Positions 17,332 through 25,609 of a stretch of 64,000 nucleotides of DNA are shown here, in pieces. The stretch is from Croceivirga sp009797885 (GTDB lineage: Bacteria > Bacteroidota > Bacteroidia > Flavobacteriales > Flavobacteriaceae), in the NCBI GenBank assembly GCA_045866215.1, contig AP035880.1:4898001-4962000 (forward strand). The letters run 5' to 3'. Within the stretch, counting starts at the first letter, position 1, and each line of letters begins with the position of its first letter. A program made the position numbers and the translations under genes. The notes beneath the pieces are model-generated. The model saw nothing but the letters and a program-made list of their open reading frames with translations, was not told the DNA's origin and searched no databases.

Positions 17332-18406
17332 GGGTAAGGGCATTTTTATAGTAGACCTTTTTAAGCACTTCATCCGGCAAATCCAATCCATACATTGCCC
17401 AAAACGCGTGGTATTTTTTGTAGTAGGGAAAGTACTCGTCCGCTGTTTCCAGTACCCTGAAATAGGTTGGGAACTCATCGGGATTCCAGGCATCCTTGCC
17501 AAAAAGTATCCTATCCTGATATTGAATAAAAAATTGTTTTGCCCTTCGGGGCTGTCTTCCCAGTTCTGCAATGATCGCAGCTATACCAACCGACATATTG
17601 GGTATTTCCTCCATTAATTCGGCCAGTCGGTCAAGGTTATTGGCATACCATCCCATGTGGGCATTGATAAACTTGGTGTTAGGGTGTTTTTTGAACATAC
17701 GGTGTTGCTCATCTATAATTTGTTGCCACGGGGCTGGATTGGTATCCGACCTTTTTCTTCCAGGTCGCGTCTTCAGCTCCAACCAACGTTCGTTATCGCT
17801 GTCCATGGGGTCCCAAAAAGACTTTGGATCGGCCGAATGGATCAAAACCGGGATATTCAGTGCAGCACACTTTTCCCAAATGGGATCCAAACGGGGATCA
17901 TCAACGGCAATTCGATTTCCGTTTACGTCTTTGTTACGTAAGCCCAAACTTTTGTACACTTTAAGTCCCTTGGCGCCCGCTTTCACATCGGCTTCCAGTT
18001 GTGCGGCCGCCTGTTTTCCCCAACCGGGGTCCCCTACCCCGTTAAAGTCCACATTGGCAAACAGGACAATGCGATTGGGGTAATGGTCATTGACATTTTT
18101 CAATTTGGCCCGTAATCCATTCCCGGACCCTCCGCTCAGGTTGACCATAATTCCCAAATTGATACGGTCCATGTCCGCAATAAGTTCCGATAAATTTTGA
18201 CTTTCCATTCTAAAATGATGGCTATGCACATCGATAAAAGTGAATTTTGCTTTCGATATCGGATGTTCGGGAACCACTAAGGTAGATTTGGGATTGTACT
18301 CCTCAAAACCCATTTCCTGGGCCATGCCCTGTAAAACTAGGCCACTGAACAACAAGATTGCCACAACCTTTCTCAGCACCAAATATGCGTATTTGCTATG
18401 TTCCAT
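17294..18406 (-). CDS. exported amidohydrolase (amidohydrolase-2 family)
   Basis: 370 residues from the ATG at 18406, chosen because it opens a signal peptide (VAILLFSGLVLQGMAQ); the frame stays open upstream. TIM-barrel metal hydrolase: FIDVHSHHF (HxH on strand 1), IPVLIHSADP, FINAHMGWY and a late ILFGKDAWNP supply the metal ligands. It is the last gene of the molybdenum-hydroxylase operon and overlaps mocA by 11 bp. Members decarboxylate or hydrolyse aromatic or lactone compounds, so it could act after the hydroxylase in breaking down an N-heterocycle or aldehyde. The substrate is not visible. Confidence 0.85.
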   Translation of the reverse strand: MEHSKYAYLVLRKVVAILLFSGLVLQGMAQEMGFEEYNPKSTLVVPEHPISKAKFTFIDVHSHHFRMESQNLSELIADMDRINLGIMVNLSGGSGNGLRAKLKNVNDHYPNRIVLFANVDFNGVGDPGWGKQAAAQLEADVKAGAKGLKVYKSLGLRNKDVNGNRIAVDDPRLDPIWEKCAALNIPVLIHSADPKSFWDPMDSDNERWLELKTRPGRKRSDTNPAPWQQIIDEQHRMFKKHPNTKFINAHMGWYANNLDRLAELMEEIPNMSVGIAAIIAELGRQPRRAKQFFIQYQDRILFGKDAWNPDEFPTYFRVLETADEYFPYYKKYHAFWAMYGLDLPDEVLKKVYYKNALTLIPDLDRTLFPE

Positions 18407-19004
18407 AGGTTTTAAATAGTTTTTTATAGGCGTCCCAAGTATCCATATCCACAAACTTTCCCTTGGATGGAATGGAGGGAACGGAATTTCCATACGATCG
18501 GATGATATGTCTTGCCCCAAAATCGTTTTCCAATTTTTCCAATTCAGGAAATAGGATTTGATCAAATATGGCGGGCACTCCAAGTTTTTCGTTATAATCA
18601 GTGCAAACCAGGGTATTTTGGGAGCTTTGGAACAACTGTGTCAGGGCCAGCAAGTGATTTCGGTCCAATAGGGGCTGATCCACAAGCATGACCAGTGCGG
18701 CCTTAAAGCTGTTGTTTTTCATCAAATGTTCAATTCCTTTTGAAATGGATTTTCCCATGCCATTCTGCCAATCGTCATTTTTAACGATTTCAACATTCTT
18801 TTCATCGATGGTATGGCGTATTTCCGAAAAGTGTGCCCCTAAAACCACAAACACGTGGTCGGTCACTTCCAAAGCTTCATCAATCGCGTATTCCAGCAAG
18901 GTTTTTCCTTTCCACGGCAGTAATTGCTTGGGTTTTCCCATACGCGAGGAACCTCCCGCAGCTAGGATCAGGACGGCCAGTTCCCCTCTACGGCTTTTGC
19001 TCAT
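18396..19004 (-). CDS. mocA: molybdenum cofactor cytidylyltransferase-like (MocA)
   Basis: 202 residues, nucleotidyltransferase fold with the signature VLILAAGGSSRMGKPKQLL (residues 11-29) and MLVDQPLLDRNHL. MocA joins CMP to molybdopterin to make the MCD form used by many bacterial molybdenum hydroxylases. It overlaps xdhC by 4 bp and the amidohydrolase by 11 bp. Together with XdhC this matches the maturation pair of the PaoABC/XDH type. Assignment to MocA rather than MobA rests on the PKQLLPW signature and the XdhC neighbour. Confidence 0.88.
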   Translation of the reverse strand: MSKSRRGELAVLILAAGGSSRMGKPKQLLPWKGKTLLEYAIDEALEVTDHVFVVLGAHFSEIRHTIDEKNVEIVKNDDWQNGMGKSISKGIEHLMKNNSFKAALVMLVDQPLLDRNHLLALTQLFQSSQNTLVCTDYNEKLGVPAIFDQILFPELEKLENDFGARHIIRSYGNSVPSIPSKGKFVDMDTWDAYKKLFKTYGT

Positions 19005-20011
19005 GCGTGTATCCTACCTTTCTTTTCCCGTAATGAAATAGCCTCCTTTTGGTTGATGACCGCCAATATTTCCGACAGTACGGACAATGCGATTTCCTGA
19101 GGGGTCTCCGCTCCCAATTCTAGTCCGGCGGGACCATGGAGGGATTCTATGAATTCCAATGGGGTATCCGGGTTTTGCTCCAAGAGTTCATTGAACAGTT
19201 TTTCCCGTCTTCTGGCGGGTCCAAGTATACCAAAATAGGCTGGCTCATGTCCGCAAAGGGCCAATAAAAACTGTAAATCCTTAACATAACTGTGGGTCAT
19301 GAGCACAATGGCCGTTTGATGATCGGCATTGATGTGAAGGGTTTCAGCTTCGGCATTCACAAAATTGGTAGATCCAGGGAAATCCATAGCGGTCTTCCCT
19401 TCTTTCGGGTGGGCCACAATGGTCACCTCCCACCCCATAAGTCCTGCCATTGAACATAACTGAACGGCATCGTGTTCCGCCCCAATAATGACCAATCGGA
19501 AGCAGGGAGGTAACGTTTGATGAAAACTTTCCAAATCGGTCGGAATCACATAGCCTTCCCTAAGGGGAAGTACGGTTTCGTTCATTTCAAGGACCGAGCC
19601 GTAATTTACGTCTTCCCCAAAGTGCGGATTAAAGTAGCTCCTCATACCAAAGGCTGTCCTTTGACCAATACTATCCCAAAACCGATTGACCACTTCGGTG
19701 GAAGGCCGAAAAGGTTCCAATAAAATGAACAATATCCCTTCACAACCCAATCGATAACGGCCGTCATAGGTCATGACTTTGGGAACCTGGGTTGTAAAAA
19801 CGGAGAGTGCCTGCCGGTATACCTCCTTCTCCACACATCCTCCACTTACGGCACCTACCATCGTCCCGTCTTCCAACAGGAGCATCCGAACCCCGGGTCT
19901 TCGATATGAAGAACCTTCCAGGGCTACCACGGTCGCCAAAACGGCTTTTTGACCATTTTTGTGCGCCGCTTCATAGGAATTGACAATTTTCTTTAGTTCG
20001 TGGGTCGTCAT
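19001..20011 (-). CDS. xdhC: XdhC-family molybdenum hydroxylase maturation factor
   Basis: 336 residues. The N-terminal XdhC/CoxI domain has VLATVVALEGSSYRRPGVRM and GAVSGGCVEKEVY with the conserved cysteine, and the C-terminal Rossmann domain has LVIIGAEHDAVQLCSMAGLM and LGAETPQEIALSVLSEILAV. XdhC holds sulfurated molybdenum cofactor and inserts it into the hydroxylase. It overlaps moeA and mocA by 4 bp each, indicating one transcript. Confidence 0.93.
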   Translation of the reverse strand: MTTHELKKIVNSYEAAHKNGQKAVLATVVALEGSSYRRPGVRMLLLEDGTMVGAVSGGCVEKEVYRQALSVFTTQVPKVMTYDGRYRLGCEGILFILLEPFRPSTEVVNRFWDSIGQRTAFGMRSYFNPHFGEDVNYGSVLEMNETVLPLREGYVIPTDLESFHQTLPPCFRLVIIGAEHDAVQLCSMAGLMGWEVTIVAHPKEGKTAMDFPGSTNFVNAEAETLHINADHQTAIVLMTHSYVKDLQFLLALCGHEPAYFGILGPARRREKLFNELLEQNPDTPLEFIESLHGPAGLELGAETPQEIALSVLSEILAVINQKEAISLREKKGRIHA

Positions 20012-21201
20012 AGTATTTTTCGTGTGGGGATAAACCCTACTTTTTCATTGTTTTCTAGTGTTTGTCCTGGCTTAACCTTGATAAAACCATTGGCCTTTGT
20101 AAGGCTGGTCAAGTCACCGGAACCATTGCCGTCAATTAATTTTCCCCACATTTTTCCATCCTTTAAATGGGCTTTTGCCCGAACGAACCGCATTAGATCC
20201 GTGGTATTTTCAAATGATTCCTCTAAAAATAATTGAATTTCGGCATTGACCTGTCCCAAACATTTGTTAAGCCATGGTCTAAAATAGATATGAAAATTGG
20301 CAAAGGTGGATGTGGGATTTCCGGGAAAACCAAAAATAGTAGTATTACCAGGGGTATGTTCCCCAAACCAAAACGGCTTTCCAGGTCTTTGGAGTACACG
20401 ATGAAAATACTTTTGTACCCCAATCCCTTCCAGAACCTCGGGCAAATAATCGTATTTTCCTTTGGAGACACCGCCACTTACTAACAGGACCTCACTGGTT
20501 TCCAAAGCGGACAGCAACGCCTTTTCAATTTTGGCCCTATCATCCTTGATATGTATTATTTCCGAGGCAATACCGTTTTCGAAAAGAGCGGCGCGCAGGG
20601 TATGTGAATTGGATTGCCTAATTTGATGTGGTTTGGGTACCTGGTCCACGGGAACAAGTTCATCTCCTGTGGAAAATAGCGTAATCCTCGGATTCTTTTT
20701 TACCAATAGTTCCGCTTTTCCTATGGAGGCCAATACGCCAATTTCGGCAGCTGTAACCAATGTGCCTTCACTTAAGACCACGGTACCTTGGGCTTCGTCA
20801 CTCCCCCTATAATGGATATTCTGCCCTTTTGTAACGGGCTTGACAATTTTGGCAGAGCCGTCACGTATATCCAAATGTTCGTACATGACCACGGTATTGG
20901 TGTTTTTGGGGAGTACCGCCCCAGTCATGATTTCGTAACAGCCGGAAGCGGATTGCAGTTCCTTTTGGGGGGAGCCCGCAGCGGCAACACCTTCAATGGC
21001 AAAGGTATCCAATGGCGTTCCCTGATTAAACCGTATGGCAATACCATCCTTGGTTGCACGGTCAAAAGGCGGAAAATCCCTATCCGCAACAACGTTTTCG
21101 GCCAATATGCGGCCATCGGCTTTTGCCAACGGAACGGTAACATTCCCAAAATCACGGGTCTTACTTAAAACGATTTGATATGCCTCCTCAAATGAAATCA
21201 T
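20008..21201 (-). CDS. moeA: molybdopterin molybdotransferase MoeA
   Basis: 397 residues, normal for MoeA. Inserts molybdate into adenylylated molybdopterin. Motifs: FDRATKDGIAI (usually DRSAMDGYA; serine and methionine are changed), ITLFSTGDEL, LVSGGVSKGKYDYLPEVL, and FGFPGNPTSTFANFHIYFRP. Four domains in the usual order. Overlaps TSUP and xdhC by 4 bp. Confidence 0.95.
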   Translation of the reverse strand: MISFEEAYQIVLSKTRDFGNVTVPLAKADGRILAENVVADRDFPPFDRATKDGIAIRFNQGTPLDTFAIEGVAAAGSPQKELQSASGCYEIMTGAVLPKNTNTVVMYEHLDIRDGSAKIVKPVTKGQNIHYRGSDEAQGTVVLSEGTLVTAAEIGVLASIGKAELLVKKNPRITLFSTGDELVPVDQVPKPHQIRQSNSHTLRAALFENGIASEIIHIKDDRAKIEKALLSALETSEVLLVSGGVSKGKYDYLPEVLEGIGVQKYFHRVLQRPGKPFWFGEHTPGNTTIFGFPGNPTSTFANFHIYFRPWLNKCLGQVNAEIQLFLEESFENTTDLMRFVRAKAHLKDGKMWGKLIDGNGSGDLTSLTKANGFIKVKPGQTLENNEKVGFIPTRKIL

Positions 21202-21980
21202 AAAAAAAGATGAATTTGAAGTCCGTTGCCAATCAGCACACGAACACCTACTAAAAAAACCAAAACGGCAGTCAATATCCGAATGCCCTTTGGGGAAATC
21301 TTCACCAAGGTCATACGGACCCCTAACTGTCCTCCAATAAAAACGGCCAGTATAAGACCCAACAATTCCGGCCAGAATACCTCAAAAGTACCACTGGTCA
21401 CCAAACCTGTAATCCCCGAAATGGAATTCACCAAAATAAAGAAACTGGCCAAAGCTGCTATGTTCAATGGCCTATTCCATTTCATATAATTCAGGATGGG
21501 GGCCAAAAAAATACCCCCTCCAATACCGACAAGGCCCGATAATAGACCTACTCCACCCCCAATCCCATAGGAAAACCAATGCGGATACTTTGAAGGTTGG
21601 TAATTGGATTGCAGGTTTAATGTCTGAAAAATCAAGGAAAGCGCAGCCAATATCAATGCAATTCCCAGCAAGATGAAAAAGATATGTTCCTCCAGACGAA
21701 ATAGTGCACCAATAAATGCCAAGGGAATACTGGTCAGTATAAAAGGTAAAAATTTCTTGAACTTTAAGTGGCCTGCCCTGTAAAAAAGAAAACAACTCCC
21801 GGAAACCACAATGAGATTACATACCAATGCCGTACTTCGTATGACAAAAAAGGGGGTAATGGAAAGGGCCAAAATGGCCAAATAGCTGGACCCACCTCCA
21901 AAGCCTACGGAAGAATACAGTAGTGCAATACAGAAAAAAGCAAGTACCAAGAGGATAAATTCGCCCCATTCTAGTGACAT
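21198..21980 (-). CDS. TSUP (TauE/SafE) family membrane transporter
   Basis: 260 residues with seven to eight predicted membrane helices. Family marks include SVGFGGGSSYLAILAL near the N-terminus and its repeat GLVGIGGGIFLAPILNY in the second half, the paired motif of TSUP proteins. Members move sulfite, sulfoacetate, thiosulfate or other organic anions. Here it sits between moeB and moeA, so it may supply a sulfur compound for cofactor sulfuration or move the enzyme's substrate or product; the sequence cannot decide. Confidence 0.88.
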   Translation of the reverse strand: MSLEWGEFILLVLAFFCIALLYSSVGFGGGSSYLAILALSITPFFVIRSTALVCNLIVVSGSCFLFYRAGHLKFKKFLPFILTSIPLAFIGALFRLEEHIFFILLGIALILAALSLIFQTLNLQSNYQPSKYPHWFSYGIGGGVGLLSGLVGIGGGIFLAPILNYMKWNRPLNIAALASFFILVNSISGITGLVTSGTFEVFWPELLGLILAVFIGGQLGVRMTLVKISPKGIRILTAVLVFLVGVRVLIGNGLQIHLFL

Positions 21981-23038
21981 AGCATGGAAATTTGGTTCAT
22001 TCCTCCTCCAATGCTGTAAATCTTTGCATCGGGATGGGTTTGGACGAGTTGTTGCGCGGCCTGGGCACTCCGTTTACCGGATTGGCAAACCAGGTATATA
22101 GGGGTTTTAAAATCGATTTGATCGAGTGCTTCATCCAAACTGGGTAATGGGATGTTTACCGCTCCCTCCCAATGGTTTTCCTCAAATTCCTCCGTTGAGC
22201 GAACATCTATAACCTGTTTTGGATGGTCCAGGGCCAAGAATGCCGTCGCATCCAGGTTTAGGTCCATGGAACAAGGTGCGTATCCATAGGAGTTGGCCAA
22301 TTGTTGCATCCTTTTATTCTTTGGATCGGCATTAAATTGTATCAATCGGTTTTCTTGTGACAATCCATTGTATATCAGTAGTTTTCCAGATAACACCTCT
22401 CCCACTCCGGTCAAGACCTTAACCACTTCCAACGCTTGAAGACTTCCTATAATACCAGGGATTACCCCAAGAACACCATTTTCATCGCAGTTTGGTATTT
22501 CTTCCGCCTGGGGCATCTTTGGGAACAAACAGCGATAGGTAGGACCATCATTATGGTTAAAAACGCTGACCTGTCCTTCAAAATCATGCAATGCGCCATA
22601 AACAAAAGGTTTGTTCAAGATAACACAAGCATCGTTTATCAGATAACGGGTGGCAAAATTATCAGACGCATCCACGATCACATCGTAATCTTTAATGGTT
22701 TCCAAAGCGTTATCCTTGGTGAAGTAAGCCGGGAGTACGGTAATGGAGGTTTGTGGATTTTGCTTTCTCAACTTCGCTGCCGCCACTTGTACCTTGGATT
22801 GGCCCACTTCCGCCTCGGTATACAGCACTTGCCGATGTAGATTATGAAGTGCGATGGTGTCATTGTCCATAAGGCCCAAAGCGCCAACACCCATGGCGTT
22901 CAGGTACTGGGCAACAGGTACACCCAAGCCTCCTAATCCAATTATTAATACCTGGCTATCAACCAATTTTAATTGGCTATCTAAACCAAAACTTTCAAGA
23001 TTGATCTGCCTTTGATATTTCGATAAACTTGGAATCAT
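21971..23038 (-). CDS. moeB: MoeB/ThiF-type adenylyltransferase fused to rhodanese
   Basis: 355 residues from the ATG at 23038, which overlaps mobA's stop as ATGA; the longer open frame lies inside mobA. E1-like domain (residues 1-240): QINLESFGLDSQLKL, nucleotide loop IIGLGGLGVPVAQYLN, DNDTIALHNLHRQVLY and ENGVLGVIPGIIGSLQALEV. C-terminal rhodanese domain (about 265-355) ends with the active cysteine loop YLVCQSGKRSAQAAQ. It would adenylylate the Gly-Gly end of MoaD and pass sulfur to it. The fusion puts activation and sulfur transfer in one chain. Confidence 0.92.
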   Translation of the reverse strand: MIPSLSKYQRQINLESFGLDSQLKLVDSQVLIIGLGGLGVPVAQYLNAMGVGALGLMDNDTIALHNLHRQVLYTEAEVGQSKVQVAAAKLRKQNPQTSITVLPAYFTKDNALETIKDYDVIVDASDNFATRYLINDACVILNKPFVYGALHDFEGQVSVFNHNDGPTYRCLFPKMPQAEEIPNCDENGVLGVIPGIIGSLQALEVVKVLTGVGEVLSGKLLIYNGLSQENRLIQFNADPKNKRMQQLANSYGYAPCSMDLNLDATAFLALDHPKQVIDVRSTEEFEENHWEGAVNIPLPSLDEALDQIDFKTPIYLVCQSGKRSAQAAQQLVQTHPDAKIYSIGGGMNQISMLCH

Positions 23039-23628
23039 CCTAACTTTTCCTTTGCCAATTGGTATTCCTCCATGGAGTTGGCATTGAACAAAAAATCTTC
23101 TTGGGAAGGTTCCACCAATTGGATATCCGAATGGATCAAAAACTTTCTTGGGCAAGAGCTTTGTACTGTTTTTAGGTATTCTTTTGCACCAACCAGAGCC
23201 TGTGGTTCCCATATCGCTATCAAGGGTTCCGGCAATCCAGAACCTTTGGCTGAAAAAGCCGTGGCCACCTTGTCCAGGTTTCGACGGGAAACCAGTTCGT
23301 ACAATCCCTTTTTATCCAAAAGGGGTAAGTCGCAGGCCAAAACCAACCAGGCTACGTTGGGATGTGCGGAATGTGCACTTAGTATTCCATTAAAAGGACC
23401 ACGGTACCTGTTTTGATCGGTGATAATTGGAGTATCAGCAGGGAATGAGTGCCGTTGATCCTGTCTTGCACTGAAATAGACCGTATCACAAAACGCCTCG
23501 GCCAGCTCAAAAAGGTATTCCCGTTGGGGTTTTCCATGATACGCCAATAGGCCCTTATCATTTCCCATACGGTTACTTTGGCCCCCTGAAAGGATCAAAC
23601 CATAGAGTTTAGGTGGTTTGTTGTTCAT
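23035..23628 (-). CDS. mobA: molybdenum cofactor guanylyltransferase-like (MobA)
   Basis: 197 residues from the ATG at 23628. Signature GLILSGGQSNRMGNDKGLL and VLACDLPLLDKKGLYELV are those of MobA, which makes the GMP form of the cofactor. The operon thus carries both MobA-like and MocA-like transferases, so it may serve two classes of molybdoenzyme, or one of them may have changed nucleotide. Overlaps moeB by 4 bp. Confidence 0.88.
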   Translation of the reverse strand: MNNKPPKLYGLILSGGQSNRMGNDKGLLAYHGKPQREYLFELAEAFCDTVYFSARQDQRHSFPADTPIITDQNRYRGPFNGILSAHSAHPNVAWLVLACDLPLLDKKGLYELVSRRNLDKVATAFSAKGSGLPEPLIAIWEPQALVGAKEYLKTVQSSCPRKFLIHSDIQLVEPSQEDFLFNANSMEEYQLAKEKLG

Positions 23629-23711
23629 TGTAGTCCTTAATATTTCTATGTTGCACCCGTGGTATCCCATATTAGGAAACCCATCGGTTATTGCTATTTG
23701 TATTTGAAGAG

Positions 23712-24698
23712 CTACCCTCCTATCGAGGTCATGCTATTGTCAAAAACCGACGCTTGATGTTCTTTTTGCGCATCAAATCCCGTTTTGGCCCTTGTTCCTA
23801 TGGCGCCCAAAATGGCCTCCCTGATCATTTCCTCAGAATTTTCGCCCCTAACCAAATCCCTGACATTGGTTTTTGGTTTTCCATAAAGGCAGGTAATCAC
23901 ATCCCCCTTTGCCGTGACCCGCAATCGATTGCAGCTTCCACAAAATGTTCTACTGAAGGATGGGATGATTCCAAATGTACCCTTATGTCCTTCAATTTTA
24001 TAGTTGATGGAGGTTGACGTTTTGGGGGAATCCAGTTTTTGGTACTGTGGATAATGCCCTGCTATATAGTCCAAAATGGTTTTATAATCCCATTTAATGC
24101 TCCCAAACGAACGGGAACCGCCATTAAAGGGCATTTCCTCCAAAAACCGAACCGATACCGGATAGTTCTTCATGGCTTCCAAAATGGGTAGGATGTCCTG
24201 TTCATTCTGCCCATCCAGCACAATGAAATTGATACGTACATTGAAATCTTCCTCAATCAACCGAATCAAGTTTTCCATGACCACCTCATAATTGTCCCTT
24301 CGGGTTATCCGCCGAAACGTCTCTTTATCGATGGCATCCAAGCTCACGTTGACATTTTGAACCCCCAAGGCCTTAAGCTCAGCAATATGGGAACCTATTA
24401 ATGTGGCGTTGGTCGTTACGGAGATATCCTTCAAGCCCTCAAGTGGTGCCAGAAAACGCAGTAGTTCCATTAAATCCTTGCGCACAAAGGGCTCACCCCC
24501 GGTCAAGCGAATTTTATCGATTCCCATATCAATCAAGAGCTGGGCAACGAACTTCAATTCGTCCGTGGTCAATAGCTGTTCCCTTTTGGCAAAGTTTATT
24601 CCCTCTGCGGGCATGCAATAGTTGCAACGGAGATTGCAACGATCGGTTACCGCCAATCGCAGATAATTGATTTGTCTTCCATGGTTGTCAATCAGCAT
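23712..24698 (-). CDS. moaA: GTP 3',8-cyclase MoaA
   Basis: 328 residues. Radical SAM enzyme that starts molybdopterin synthesis. N-terminal cluster motif DRCNLRCNYCMPAEG, KIRLTGGEPFVRKDL, and the C-terminal second cluster RTFCGSCNRLRVTAKGDVIT with a third cysteine. It ends in Gly-Gly, as active MoaA proteins do. MoaC, the partner that completes cPMP synthesis, is not in this operon. Confidence 0.96.
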   Translation of the reverse strand: MLIDNHGRQINYLRLAVTDRCNLRCNYCMPAEGINFAKREQLLTTDELKFVAQLLIDMGIDKIRLTGGEPFVRKDLMELLRFLAPLEGLKDISVTTNATLIGSHIAELKALGVQNVNVSLDAIDKETFRRITRRDNYEVVMENLIRLIEEDFNVRINFIVLDGQNEQDILPILEAMKNYPVSVRFLEEMPFNGGSRSFGSIKWDYKTILDYIAGHYPQYQKLDSPKTSTSINYKIEGHKGTFGIIPSFSRTFCGSCNRLRVTAKGDVITCLYGKPKTNVRDLVRGENSEEMIREAILGAIGTRAKTGFDAQKEHQASVFDNSMTSIGG

Positions 24699-24707
24699 AA
24701 CCCTAAA

Positions 24708-25343
24708 TTAAAAACGATATTCGACAATTCCATTATCCAAATCAAAAACTTCGGGATAATGTTCACGTAAATTCTGAATCATAAAGTCCAAGGGGACATC
24801 TTCAAAATGCCCATAATCCTCTAAATATTCCATGAATTTCTCCCCCTCTTCATTGTATTCCTGAAATATGGAATCCGTTGTGCCATCAAACTCCAGTGGT
24901 TTTACATTGCACTTTTTGCAGAGAGCCTTGTTAAAAGCCGGCGTGGCTTTTACCCACTGATTGTCCAGGAAAACGTCCACCATACCATGCGGTGTCAAAA
25001 TATTGGTGCCAAAACGCTCCGTTAAACGTTCCACGGCAATATGATTGGTCACTTTGGCAAAATGCAAACGTGCGGGGATTCCCAATCCCCGTAGACATGC
25101 CGTTAAAAGGACCGCTTTCTCCACACAATGTCCTTCCGATTTTTTGGCAATGGTGCTGGCACGATAATTCTCGGGATTCAAACTGATTTGATAGGGATTG
25201 TAGCGCCATCCGTCCCGTATGACCAAATACATACCCTTTGCCTTTTCAATGGGGGACATTTCCTCCGATGTAAAAGGCGAAATCAGGTCCTGAATGGCCG
25301 CTGCACCATAGTCCAAATATGTGGTTGCTTTTATATACTCCAT
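24708..25343 (-). CDS. transglutaminase-like protein
   Basis: 211 residues from the ATG at 25343, 4 bp after the moaD stop. No signal peptide. The transglutaminase/papain-like core shows the triad: Cys in KKSEGHCVEKAVLLTACLRG, His in LTPHGMVDVFLDNQWVKATP and Asp following. Such proteins cleave or transfer amide bonds. Placement between moaD and moaA is unexpected; it might act on the MoaD tail, on the hydroxylase, or on the substrate of the pathway. Two cysteines in ALCKKCNVK could bind metal. Confidence 0.82.
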   Translation of the reverse strand: MEYIKATTYLDYGAAAIQDLISPFTSEEMSPIEKAKGMYLVIRDGWRYNPYQISLNPENYRASTIAKKSEGHCVEKAVLLTACLRGLGIPARLHFAKVTNHIAVERLTERFGTNILTPHGMVDVFLDNQWVKATPAFNKALCKKCNVKPLEFDGTTDSIFQEYNEEGEKFMEYLEDYGHFEDVPLDFMIQNLREHYPEVFDLDNGIVEYRF

Positions 25344-25347
25344 AACC

Positions 25348-25602
25348 TTACCCACCACTCACAGGAGGAATTAATGCGATTTCGTCATAGGAATTCACTT
25401 CGGTCTTATCATCTGCATATGAATTATTGACCGCGATGGCCAAAGATGATAATTTATTGAGTTCGGGATAAGCCTTCCCTAGAAATTGCCGTAGTTCCCC
25501 TACGTTCTTGGGCAATTTCCTCCCATTGATATGTGTACTTGGTATAGAAAGCGAAGGGCTACCAATGATATCCTTGGTAACCCCAAATAATAAAATAGTC
25601 AT
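25348..25602 (-). CDS. moaD: molybdopterin synthase sulfur carrier MoaD
   Basis: 84 residues, ubiquitin-like fold, beginning MTILLFGVTKDIIG and ending ALIPPVSGG; the C-terminal Gly-Gly is the site of adenylylation by MoeB and thiocarboxylation. AVNNSYADDKTEVNSYDEIA is the usual late strand. The large subunit MoaE is not next to it, which is uncommon. Confidence 0.92.
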   Translation of the reverse strand: MTILLFGVTKDIIGSPSLSIPSTHINGRKLPKNVGELRQFLGKAYPELNKLSSLAIAVNNSYADDKTEVNSYDEIALIPPVSGG

Positions 25603-25609
25603 ATATGAT